Source: Gnetum montanum
Lineage: Eukaryota; Streptophyta; Gnetopsida; Gnetales; Gnetaceae
Assembly: GCA_015680685.1 (NCBI GenBank)
Contig: MNCI01036492.1
Span: 151,456-212,239 of the forward strand
Direction of reading: 5' to 3'
DNA length: 60,784 bases
The notes under the pieces were generated by a model. It was given only the letters and a program-made list of their open reading frames with translations, was not told the origin of the DNA and did no database searches. The position numbers and the translations under genes were made by a program. Positions 10,374 through 20,599 of this stretch are shown piece after piece (within the stretch, counting starts at the first letter, position 1; every line of letters begins with the position of its first letter).

Positions 10374-12466
10374 CGAGAGGCTAGAATGAATGGACATCGA
10401 GAGATCTACGGATGAAATAGTAAGGCCCTACCTTTGCCTGAGGGCCTGTTGGAAAAATAGCAAAGGTAGAGTACCTTGGATGGTCTCCACACAGATCAAA
10501 CAAGGACTTCCCCAAGCATATGCAATTGCGATGGCGTTGGGTTATGTGTAAACAAATGCAAATGGAAAAGATAGATTACAAAAAAGCATAACAGGCGTAA
10601 TGAATGTAAACAGTAAATGGTGAAAACAAAGTAAACGATGAAAATTGTGTGAAAACTGAAAACTGGCTAGAAAAAATGTAAACAATATGTATTACAAATG
10701 ATTACAATGTGCACTGGTCAACCGTAGTTGCAGATTACTGCTAGTTAGAGGTCAGCCCCGATGGATGTGAATGGATGCTAGGGAATACAGGTTTCTTGTT
10801 GTAGGTTTTGCAGCATGACCAAGGTTGCCCTTGCTCAGCATAACCAAGTCTGATGCCCAATGTATGAAATGTTGCCTAGAATTTTTAGTGTACCAAGTGT
10901 ACAAGATGCTATGTGATCAAATTTTCCAACCCCAATCTCATGGAAAATCAGGGTATTTATATAGTTTTGATGCATGGGATGCAGATCTGTCTGAAGATCC
11001 ATGGCTGTCGGTTGTGGTAAATGTGGATTAGGTGACGCATGTGACCGTTTTGACCAGAATGCATAGAAATTATTACAATGTATAGTGCAGCATCCAATAT
11101 CTCTTACGCTGTCATGTGTAATGCCCAGCGTAAGAATTTGAAACATTGAAAATGTCAAAAATGCAACAAATGTTAATGTACAAGAGTGGATCTGGGTGTC
11201 TAGCCACCAGATCTACAGTTCTATGCTATTTTTGGGTTGCAAAGGCCTCTAGAATGAGTGGATTTGGCTCTGATGTGTGTGTAGCCTATTTTAGCATTAG
11301 TTTCTGGCATCCAGTGTCCAACGTCGAGTGTATGAAACTGTTTACGCTGGGTTTGCACTGCTGGAAGCATGCCAGCATAACTAACAGTGTATGACCTAAA
11401 AATAGTGCATTTTGAACCCATTTTGACCTATGAGACCCAATTTCAGAGTGGATCTGGATGCCATGGGTCATGAGGGTTCTGTGTGGCAAATTTGGGCTGA
11501 TTTGGATGTTGTTTTGGCCCTGTTTTGGTTGATTACGCAGGGCATTACGCTGTGCAGCGTATGAAACTATAACCCCAGTGTAACCAAGTGTTTTTGCCAT
11601 GTTTTGAGCTCACTTTTATATGCTGATGCCTATTTGATGTTGCCTGATAGTTGAATACTCTCCAAGGTGACCTGGATGCAAAGTTTGACTCCGTTTGGGT
11701 GCCATTTTGGGCCTATTTGTGTTTGTTACGTTGTTCATACGCTGTGCAGTGTATGAAACTGTAACCCTAGCATATGAAACTAAAAATGATGCATTTGAAG
11801 CTCATAACTAAAGTTTTCAAAGCTTGCGAACATGTACGAATGCTGCCTATCTTTGAGGGATTCTCAGATGTCAAAGATGCTGCCTGAAAATGCCTGTTTT
11901 ATCCCATTTTTTCTTGGTTACGTTGTTCATATGTTGTGCAACATATGAAACTGTAACCCTAGGGTATGAAACTAAAAATGACCCAAAAAAGATGATTATT
12001 GAGCTCAAATTTCAGAGTTTTTGATGTTGGGAGCTATTGGGGACTTCGGTGGTGCTTGAGGAGGGTACAGGTGCCCAAAATTGGCATGTTTGACCTCTAT
12101 TCTTGGGCTACAAAAATTGGTGATGATGGCCTTATGCTGTGCAGTGTAAGCACAACGTAAGCACAGTGTACTTAGCCAAAATTGCACTTTTTGACCTTGA
12201 AACTGATGATTCTGGACACTGAGACTTGTCATCGTGATCTGTGGACCCTAGGGGGACCTTGCTTGCTCCATGGTGGGATGTTTGAAGTTGCTTTAGAGGC
12301 TCTGAAGTTCTTTGGAAGTGTTGCTGAAATTTTTGTGGTGTCTCATTGGTCCCTCTTTATTGATGCCTGGAGGAATCTACCTGAGAGGCATCAACATAGA
12401 AGTACAAAACACCAAAATTAACTTGGCATCCAGCACTGTTGGTTGGCCATTGGCTGGATTTCATCA
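10374..12466 (-). mobile_element. LTR2: ~2.09 kb LTR shared by elements alpha and beta
   Basis: Same family as LTR1 and LTR3. It is the 3' LTR of alpha (12467-18345) and sits where the 5' LTR of beta should be. The minus-strand TATA box (TATATAAATACCC) is near 10953-10965. U3 carries the CAGCGTATGAAAC word repeatedly, including the dyad at 11736-11755. One LTR between two internal regions is the usual result of unequal recombination between elements. Confidence 0.75.
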
Positions 12467-12838
12467 CACCGTGTTTTCAAAGTACATGGGATTGTGACTG
12501 GGAAGGGGAATGCAGATAGGGATGCTCTCATGTGAACGAGTCATGTTGGTCCTTGTCAATAGCCAGTTTCTAGCACACTTGGAACTAAGGCATAGGAAAT
12601 GCATTCTTTGGAGAAATAGGACCCTTGTGCTATGTTTAAGGGATCCTGTTGTGAACTGCCAAATCCACGCAGTGAGGAAGTGCATCCTTTGGAGAAAGAA
12701 TACCCATGTGCTATGTTTAAGGAAACTCGTTGTTGACTGCCAAAGCCACACGGTGAGATGCAACATGAGTGTTTGAGACAAAAGTGTTTCCTTTAAGATA
12801 ATTGCCTTCCCGCCTGGGGCATATGTGGGAAGAGCCAA
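12464..12838 (-). CDS. Small ORF with two ~27-residue repeats (alpha copy)
   Basis: A 124-residue minus-strand ORF starting MALPTYAPGGKA, the counterpart of 6773-7048. It has the same two repeat units (WLWQST..LKHST, FLQRMHF) from an 81-bp tandem duplication at about 12595-12756. It runs on for another 30 or so residues and its stop lies at the inferred start of LTR2. Function unknown; it may be no more than a long open frame over a tandem repeat. Confidence 0.35.
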   Translation of the reverse strand: MALPTYAPGGKAIILKETLLSQTLMLHLTVWLWQSTTSFLKHSTWVFFLQRMHFLTAWIWQFTTGSLKHSTRVLFLQRMHFLCLSSKCARNWLLTRTNMTRSHESIPICIPLPSHNPMYFENTV

Positions 12839-13368
12839 CGGCCTTGTGATGCATTTTGCTCTTTTGAATTATTTTTGTGATGTTTGTCTTTCTTTTTTTG
12901 GAAGGATCTTGTTGTCAGTTTTGTACTCGTGCTTGTGTCATGTGCTATGCATCATTTTGTGTTGCCACTGGTTAGAGAGTGACAGTGAGTAACAATGTGT
13001 GTAGAATTTTGGGGATGAATGGAATGTATCAGGGGGTGTAACTGAGGGGTGTATCAGGAGTGAGGAAATGTACTTATGAATGGTTTGATGAACCCAGTTG
13101 TGGGCATCAGGAACAATGTGGTGCCTTGTCGCTATGATGAAATGCATCTATGTGCAAACACCTCAGAGTGTCATCCTGCAGACACAACTCCAAGAGGACA
13201 AGAAAAGCACAAGTGATGTTAGCTGAAACACTTTAGACCTGAATGCAGTTGGTGGAATGGAGTTTGAAGAAAACAGAGTGTCGAACAACATTAGTTTCAT
13301 GTAGTAGGCTTTGATGAGCACATGCAGTCGAATGTAGCCATAGATCTATAGGATGGTGAAGATGTTGT
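12839..13368 (-). other. 3' untranslated part of element alpha
   Basis: Matches 7049-7580. No ORF supported on the sense strand and no other feature recognised. Confidence 0.5.
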
Positions 13369-13962
13369 CAGTTTATAGTCTTAGTGGACTATCATGGGTT
13401 ATTTTTACATCATAACCCGTTGGAATTTGCCAGTTTAGCATCGTAGCGAATGGTGGAATGCTAGTTTATAGTGGTGGTGGACTATGAAGAGGTAAGCTAG
13501 TTTGTAGTCTTAGTGGACTCTGTTAGATGAGAGTGTGGCAATTTAATGTCATGCTGGATGAGTGCTAGTTTATTGTCATTTCGGACAAGTGTTGTGTGGT
13601 GTCAGTTTATCGTAATAACCCAGGACAGTGTGTGGTATTAGTTTTAAGTCATGATGCTAGGACTATTGGTGGTATTAGTTTTAAGTCATGATGCCAGGAC
13701 CGCTTCATGGTATTAGTTTATCGGAATGATTCCAGGACGAGTTTGTGGATGCATGCACGTATGTCTAGGTAATCTTGCAAAAGAAGAAACTAGAGAAAAC
13801 AATGTCAAGTAGTAACTATTAAAAATAGAACCTGAATGCATGAGAAAAATAGAAAAAAATGTAAAAAGAAGTAGTTTAAGCCTTTTCGGGCCGTACGTAC
13901 CAGGCCATGTGTTAGTTTAAGGCCTTTTCAGGCCATAGGCTAGTTTAAGGCCTTTTGGGCCA
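13369..13962 (-). repeat. Array of short diversified hairpins (alpha copy)
   Basis: The counterpart of 7581-8118, with two extra units of the form AGTTTTAAGTC..GGAC (about 13638-13700). Some stems differ from beta on both arms: the unit near 13720-13740 has ATCG against CGA where beta has ATCATC against GATGAT. The TTGTC-6-GACAA stem near 13573 pairs better than its beta copy. Other units have decayed, so selection is not proven. Confidence 0.55.
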
Positions 13963-14156
13963 TGTGTAAGCACGTAAGCTAGTACAATGCAAATGAAGGT
14001 GACGTATGTACAATGAACAAAGGTGAAGAGTGGGTGGAGATCAAATGTATTTTTGGTCATAGGGGAGCCTTGATCATGTGTTTGTTTCCTAGCCAGACAT
14101 GGTCTAGGAGGCGTGCTAGGTTTTCATTGCTCTAGGAGGCTTTTGGTTTTTACCAC

Positions 14157-14890
14157 TCATTCAGGCATTTTAGCTCTAGGTGTTGTGTTTGTTGTTGTGG
14201 GTGTTCCATCAAGAGACTCTTCTTTCAAGACTTGTGTCATGTCTATGTTGTGGATGGCTTGAAAAGGAGTGTTATCACCATGTATGATGACTTGTCCACC
14301 TTCATATGAAAGGCATATTTCTTTATTTATCACTGAGGAAACGACCCGTTGTTGGGCTAGCCAAGGTTTTCCAATAATCATATTGAAACTTGGCATCTCT
14401 TCAATGATAGTGAACTCCGCAATGGTGGGGAATTGTTCTCTTGCCACAAAGGCTAAGTTGATTGTGCCCTTAACTATGACACGTGATCCATTGAAGGATT
14501 TTAAAAACATGGTTGTCGTTGGCATGATTTCGTCTACCATGCCTAGTTTGTCGATGACAGAGTATGAAACTACATTCGTTGCCACACCGTCATCAATGTG
14601 CACTCTATGAATGGTACATTGCCCAACACGTAAGCTAATCGACAATGGAGCTGTTGTGACCTCCCCTCATTCGGGGTTGACATTAACTGCATCATTGTAG
14701 AAGGCTAAGGTGTTTAAACCAAATGTTTGACTTTAGCAGTGGTGTTGCAAAATCATTGCATGGATGGATTTCTCATTTGCAAGGATGCACTCCGTAATAG
14801 GAATGGATGCTAACATTTGAGCTAAGGCTTTGCAGTGAGCGGCTAAAGTCATGACCAGGTCGTACAAGCTCATCGTTGTGTTCTTCTGCT
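14157..14890 (-). pseudogene. Aspartic protease domain, element alpha
   Basis: An open frame at 14157-14645 (162 residues) reads TIHRVHIDDGVATNVVSYS, VIDKLGMVDE, NMIIGKPWLAQQ and GGQVIIHGDNTP. The motif is IDDG where active retropepsins have DTG or DSG, so catalysis is doubtful unless this lineage tolerates it. Frame breaks occur upstream at about 14650-14890. Its neighbours are the Pro-rich linker above and the hairpin array below. No reverse transcriptase follows. Confidence 0.7.
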
Positions 14891-14906
14891 TGAGCATTTG
14901 TTTTAC

Positions 14907-15296
14907 CTAGGCTAGTGCAACAACAAAGTCTATGTTGTTGGTCATTGTGTTGGCTTTGGCTTCCTTCATGTGGGTTGAGGGAGGGGCCTCTTGCGTAGAG
15001 GGCTTGGGCTTGGTTTGCTTGAGACTAGGGGCAAGGGCCCCATCATTCGATTGTTGCTTGCTTGGTGTGGCTTTTGCTTCTTCTATGGATGTTGTTCGTT
15101 GTTCATTTTTCCTCTTCTGCTGCCATTTGGTAGGCTTACCTGTGTTGTTGGCAAGGTTGACTCTTGAGGGAGAAGAGGTTGAGACGTTGCCTACTGTTGG
15201 GCTCTGGGTAGGTGAGGGGCCATCGCATTGTGGTACGTTTATGACAAATGGTAGTTTGGGAGGAGTCGTTGGTGTTTGACTAGCTTGTTGTGGCAC
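14907..15296 (-). CDS. Gag C-terminal Pro/Lys/Gln-rich linker, element alpha
   Basis: A 129-residue open frame, rich in P, T, S, K and Q (MPQQASQTPTTPPKLPFV, later KWQQKRKNEQRTT), lies between gag and protease on the minus strand. It is probably the disordered spacer of a gag-pro polyprotein. The beta copy around 9090-9430 is homologous. It shows no Cys-His zinc knuckle that I can see. Confidence 0.5.
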   Translation of the reverse strand: MPQQASQTPTTPPKLPFVINVPQCDGPSPTQSPTVGNVSTSSPSRVNLANNTGKPTKWQQKRKNEQRTTSIEEAKATPSKQQSNDGALAPSLKQTKPKPSTQEAPPSTHMKEAKANTMTNNIDFVVALA

Positions 15297-15599
15297 CTTG
15301 ATGATGAAAGGTTTCTTTGCAGTTGTGGTTAGTGCATCATGCTAGTTTAACATCTTGGTAGATGATTGTGGTGGTACTTTGACAACGAAAGGTTTTTCAG
15401 GTGCTTGAGGTGGCACCTTGATGACAATGGGAGGCCTCTTGCTTGTAGAGGTGGAGGGGATTGTTGCCTTGCTGAGAGGGACACAGATCACAAAAGATTG
15501 TCACATAGGTTTGGGCTTGCTTCATATGCTAATGGAGGTTATGACATAGGAGGCATTACCTGTGCTAGGTTGACTCAAGGTGTTGATGTTGAGTTGGCA

Positions 15600-17220
15600 T
15601 TGTTCTATCATTGTCTAAAGATAAGCCTGTAAGGCATGGCAGTTGTTGGTATTGTGATCGGAAATCTGGTGGTAGTGATAGAATTGATTTAACCTGAGGT
15701 TTCATGGGACCGAGGGCTCATTTAGTGCTACTAAGATGGGGTTCCTTAGTAGCTTGCAGTACCTATTGTATCTTCGACAGGCATTCTCCACTACTTGTTT
15801 GTATTGGCTTTGTCCAGTTTTGAGGAGTTGCTCTAGTAGTTCAGAGGGTCACGTGGGTAGCAGCATATACTTAGAGCGATCCTTCGATTGAAAGTTGGGT
15901 AGTGGGGTGGCTGCTATCATTGCAGGAAGGTTGGTACTGGTGTTTGTTGTTTTTGTGCTTGTGGCTACAGTTTCCATTGTCTTTTGTTTGGGAACGTGTT
16001 GGTTCTTGTAAGCCACATAGGTGGGATCATTGCTGCTTTGTTCAACTTGTTCAATGTTCTTGATCTACATGAAGGCTTGGCTCAACATTTGAGTGCTTAG
16101 GTAGTACAGTTTTGACTTAACAAAATCATTCACGGCTCCCCTCAGAGTAGTATGAAAATACATTTCAGGGATGAGCTCATGAAGTTTGTTAAGGGCTGCA
16201 CTCCATCGTTGGATGAACTTCTGCACAGGCTCAAGTGGTGTCTGTTTCACCTATATTAGAGTGTCTACTGTTACCTTAGGCTTCAGGTTGTAGTTAAACT
16301 AGGTGATGAACTAATGTAACAGATCCTCTAGAGAGGATATGGAGTTATGTGGTAGGGCTTAGTACCAGTCTAAGGCAGTATCCGTTAGGGACATGGTGAA
16401 CATGCGTAGGATTACATGGGGCCAAGCTTGAAGCAATAGAGTCTTTGATTGGAATGTTACCAAGTGAGGGTTTGGGTCTCCCTTCTCGTTGTACTTGGTT
16501 AGCTATGGGAGTGTGATTCCCTTGGGTAATGCTAACAATGGCACTAAAGAGCTAATTGGATCATCTTGGTAGAATTCTAGTACTTTAGCTTATTCAGTGT
16601 TTGCTGTTTTGAGCTACTTTACCTCTTTAGCTAACACTTGCATCATTTTTTTGCTTCTGCCCACTCTTTGGTGGTAGGCAGATTAGTTGGTTGGGGAGAT
16701 TGTTGGATTGTCATTTGTTGTTGTGGACCAATATTCAAAGTTGTGGTTGCGGGGTGTGGCACATTGAAGTAAGTGGGTTGTTGAACAAGGGGTATGGTTC
16801 CTTACCTAGCCACCAATTGTGAAGTGATACCCTAGATGTGCAGAGATGAAGTGATGAAAGGGGCTTCNATTCAAAGTTGTGGTTGCGGGGTGTGGCACAT
16901 TGAAGTAAGTGGGTTGTTGAACAAGGGGTATGGTTCCTTACCTAGCCACCAATTGTGAAGTGATACCCTAGATGTGCAGAGATGAAGTGATGAAAGGGGC
17001 TTCATGTGTTTTCACGTGCAGTATGTACTGGGTGGAGATGGACGTGGGTAATCTCTGTTGGGATACCGGTGCTTGTGTGCTCATTGACACTTGGTGAGTG
17101 GCCATCTGTCCCATGCGAGGGTGGAATGATGGGTTCATGTAGGCATGGGGACTGAGGATGTGATATGAATCCTCAGGTTCAGATTGTGCCTTGAAGTCAT
17201 CTACATCATATTAGTTTTGG
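15600..17220 (-). pseudogene. Ty3/gypsy gag (retrotransposon gag domain), element alpha
   Basis: The minus-strand reading, with a few stops, matches the plant retrotransposon gag domain. It runs EFYQDDPISSLVP, then KYNEKGDPNPHLVTFQSK, then TDTALDWYxALPHNSI, LEDLLHxFIT, and KQTPLEPVQKFIQRWSAALN (open at 16065-16250). These correspond to the family blocks YxGxxDPxxHL..F, TGxALxWFxxLPxxSI and F..RF. N-terminal to it is a long Gln/Pro-rich segment. The frame around 16733-17003 contains an artefactual duplication (see that entry). Gag would pack the RNA in cytoplasmic particles. Confidence 0.75.
16733..17003. repeat. Exact 135-bp direct duplication around a single N (probable assembly join)
   Basis: Positions 16733-16867 and 16869-17003 read the same, with one N at 16868 between them. 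Everything else here is heavily diverged, so a perfect repeat at an ambiguous base suggests that two overlapping contig ends were joined without merging. It adds 136 bases to the gag frame. Confidence 0.85.
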
Positions 17221-17593
17221 GACTCCTCATTGGGTCGTCATGATTTTGGCTCCTTGCCATAAGGAGCTGGGAGATGAGTCGGTGCTAGGGCTCAGAAAGG
17301 GGGATGATGTCATATGCGAAGGAAGTGAATTCATGACCCCCCATGTATATGCACTCAAAGTTTCATTTCACTTCCTTCTCTGTTTGGTTAATGGGAAGGT
17401 TGGCCTGAATCTTCATGCAGATGAAGTTATACTATTCTTGTGTGAGGATTACATGGGATGTGTGTTGGAGATCTAGGAAGACTACATGGTGATGTCTGAT
17501 TAGGAAGCATATGGACAAGGCAATAAGGAAACAAGTGTAGTGTGTGGTCTAGGCTAAGGGTGCAGAATGTGCAATGTGGCTGAATTGCAATGT

Positions 17594-17880
17594 GTCCAGC
17601 ATGTGAACACTAAAAATTTGTCTATTTGTCCAGCGTGTGAACACTAAAAATTTTTCTAAGTGTCCTACGTGTGAACACTAAAAATTTGTCTAAGTGTCTA
17701 GCATTTGAACACTGAAAATTTGTCTAAGTGTCTAGCCTATGAACACTGAAAATTTGTGTAAGTGTCCAACATGTGAACACTGAAAATTCTTCTAAGTGTC
17801 CAACATGTGAACACTAAAATTTTTTCTAAGTGTCCAGCATGTGAACACTGAAAATTTGTCTAAGTGTCCATCGTGAGAAC
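17594..17880 (-). repeat. 34-bp tandem array in the 5' leader of element alpha
   Basis: Eight full 34-bp units start at 17594, 17628, 17662, 17696, 17730, 17764, 17798 and 17832, followed by a partial one. On the plus strand the consensus begins GTCCAGCATGTGAACACT and ends AATTTGTCTAAGT. The core CAGCRTGTGAAC resembles the CAGCGTATGAAAC word dispersed through LTR1, LTR2 and LTR3. It lies between the gag start and LTR3, in the packaging/leader position. It has no spacers and is not a CRISPR array. Confidence 0.9.
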
Positions 17881-18345
17881 CTGGCAACGTGTGAAAAAAT
17901 TTTCTAAGTGTAAAACTGACAACGTATGAATTGTAACGTAAGAAATCAAGCATAGCGTCAGAGTGCTGTGGAAAATGTTTGAGGCTAAGGCACAATGTGT
18001 GTATGCTATGGAGAATGTTCTGGATAGAGTCTGCAATGTGTGCCAATAGAGGGTAGTGTGTGTAGTTGTGGACAAGGTCTGGACGCCATGTGTAGTGTGT
18101 GCTAGCAAAGGGTAGCATGTGCAAGCCAAGAACAAAGTATAGACGAAATCAGTGAGTAGGGAGGAGCACCTGAAGGCTGATGTGAGCGTGTGTACACTGG
18201 AGTATAGCATGTGAAAGATTGATCAGCGTATGGACACTGTTAACAGCTATATGCCAGATCTGGGATGCTGTGAACAGGAAAATCGAATGCAAACGGAAAG
18301 GCCATCCTTCTAGCCCCAATTTACTGTACCATTCGAAATCATCCA
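17881..18345 (-). other. 5' leader of element alpha, next to LTR3
   Basis: GT-rich leader with scattered CAGCGTATG-like words and no supported ORF. On the minus strand the first bases after the LTR3 end are TGGATGATTTCGAATGG, which is where a PBS should be, but I cannot match them to a tRNA 3' end with confidence. Confidence 0.45.
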
Positions 18346-20327
18346 TGAGAGGCTAGAATGCACAGATGCCAAGAGATCTACAGATGAAATAGTAAGATCC
18401 TACCTTTGCCCAAGGTTCTACTAGAAAAAAAATGAAGGTAGAGTGCCTTGGATGGTCTACACATAGATCAAACAAGGACTTCCCCAAGCGTATGCAATTG
18501 TGATGGTGCTGGGTTATGTGTAATAAAATGCAAATGATGAAATAGATTGCAAACAAGCATAAAAGGCGTAATGAATGTAAATGGTAAATGGTGAAAACAA
18601 AGTAAATGATGAAACTGTGTGAAAACTAAAAACTAGTTGACAAAAATGTAAACAATATGTATTACAAATGATTACAATGTGCACTAGTCAAGCATAATTG
18701 TGGATTACCGCTAGTTATATGTCAGCCCTAATGGATGTGAATGGATGCTGGGAAATACAAGTTTTTGATTGCAGGTTCTGCAGCGTGACCAAGATTTCCC
18801 TTGCTTAGCATAACTAATTCTGATGCCCAGTGTATGAAATGTTTCCTAGAATGTTTAGTGTACCAAGTGTACAGGATGCTCTGTGATCAAATTTTCCAAC
18901 CCCGATCTCATAGAAAATTGGGGTATTTATACAGTTTTGATGCATGGGATGTAGATTTGTGTGAAGATCCATGGCTGTTGGGTGCGGGAAATGCAGATCA
19001 GGCAACACGTGTGACCATTTTGACCAAAATGCATAGAAATTGTTACAATGTACAGTGCAACGTCCAAGATCTCTTACACTGGCATCCATAATGCCCAGCA
19101 TAAGAACTTGAAACACTAAAAATGTCAAAAATGCAACAAATGTTAATGTACAAGCGTGGATCTAGGTGTTTGGCCTCCGGATCTGCAGTTATATGCTATT
19201 TTTGGGCTGCCAAGGCCTCTAGCCTGCATGGATCTAGCTCTAATGTGTGTGTAGCCTATTCTGGCGTCAACATCTAGTGTCCAGCATCCAGCATCCATCG
19301 TATGAAAGTGTTTACGCTGCTGGAAGCATGCCAGCGTAACTAACAGTGTATGACTTAAAAATAGTGCATTTGAACCCATTTTTAACATGTGAAACCCATT
19401 TTTTGAGTGTATATGCATGCCGTGGATGATGTGGGTTCTATGTGCCAAATTTGGGCTGATTTGAATGTTGTTTTGGCCCTGTTTTGGTTGATTACGCTGG
19501 GCATTACGTTGTGCAGCGTATGAAATGTAACCCCAACATAACCAAGTGTTTCTACCCTGTTTTGAGCTAAATTTTGTATGTTTATACCTATTTGATGTTA
19601 CTTGACTATTGCCTACTCTCTAGGGTGACCTAGATGCAAAGTTTGACTCCGTTTGGCTGCCATTTTAGGCCTGTTTGGGTTTGTTATGCTGTTCATACGC
19701 TGTGCAGCGTATGAAACTATAACCCTTGTGTATGAAACTGAAAATGATGCATTTGAAGTCCAAAAATGAAGGTTTTGAAGCCTGTGAACATGTACAAATT
19801 CTTCCTATCCTTGGGGGATGCTCAGATGTTAAAGATGCTGCTTGAAAATGCCTATTTTATCCCATTTTTTCTTGGTTACGCTGTTCATACGCTGTGCAGC
19901 ATATGAAATTGTAACCCCATGTATGAAACTAAAAATGGCCCCAAAAAAGTGATTTGTGATCTTAAATTTCATAGTTTTGGATGCTAGGAGTTGTTGGGCA
20001 CTCTAGTGGTGCTTGAGGAGGGTCTAGGTGCACAAAATCATCCTATTTGGACTCAATTTTGGGCTAGAAAAATTGGTTATGCTAGCCTTACGTTGTGCAG
20101 CGTAAGCATAGTGAACTTAGCCAAAATTGCACTTTTTGACCTTGAAACTGATGATTCTTGACATCAAGACTTGCCGTTGTGATCTGTGGGCCCTAAGGGA
20201 ACCTTGCTTGCTCCATGGTGGACTATTTAAAGCTACTTCAGAGGATCTGAAGTTGTCTAGAAGTGTTGCTAAATTTTTTATGGTGTTTCAACAATGAACT
20301 TACAAAATGCCACTAGATGACTCATCA
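18346..20327 (-). mobile_element. LTR3: 5' LTR of element alpha, minus strand
   Basis: Homologous to LTR1 and LTR2, starting TGAGAGGCTAGAATG at 18346. The minus-strand TATA is near 18923-18935 (TATAAATACCCC). A clean dyad CATACGCT-GTGC-AGCGTATG lies at 19694-19713 and a second, imperfect one near 19894-19913. Strong homology stops at 20290. A shorter match (ACAATGAAC..) and TCATCA at 20322-20327 suggest a ~110-bp deletion near the U3 end. Confidence 0.7.
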
Positions 20328-20599
20328 TTTCCTTGCAACTAATTAAAGCTATTCTTATAACTTTAACATGCAAGACACAAGATAGGGACTAGACACATGA
20401 CAAGATTAATGTAGAGAAATCATAACTATACAACATATAGACAATGACTGTACTACAATATTTGCCACTTCACTCATAGGTGTTAGGGATGATGGACAAG
20501 AATAAAATTTCCCTGATGTGGCTATTTAGTATAAGAAGAGTTCAGAAGTACTTGGTGCAAACATATGAAATCTCTACAATTGTATTTCAAGGTTTTTTA

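Noticed and set aside
17594-17880. CRISPR-like direct repeats
   Set aside because: Units are contiguous 34-mers without spacers, in a plant retrotransposon leader. It is an ordinary tandem array.
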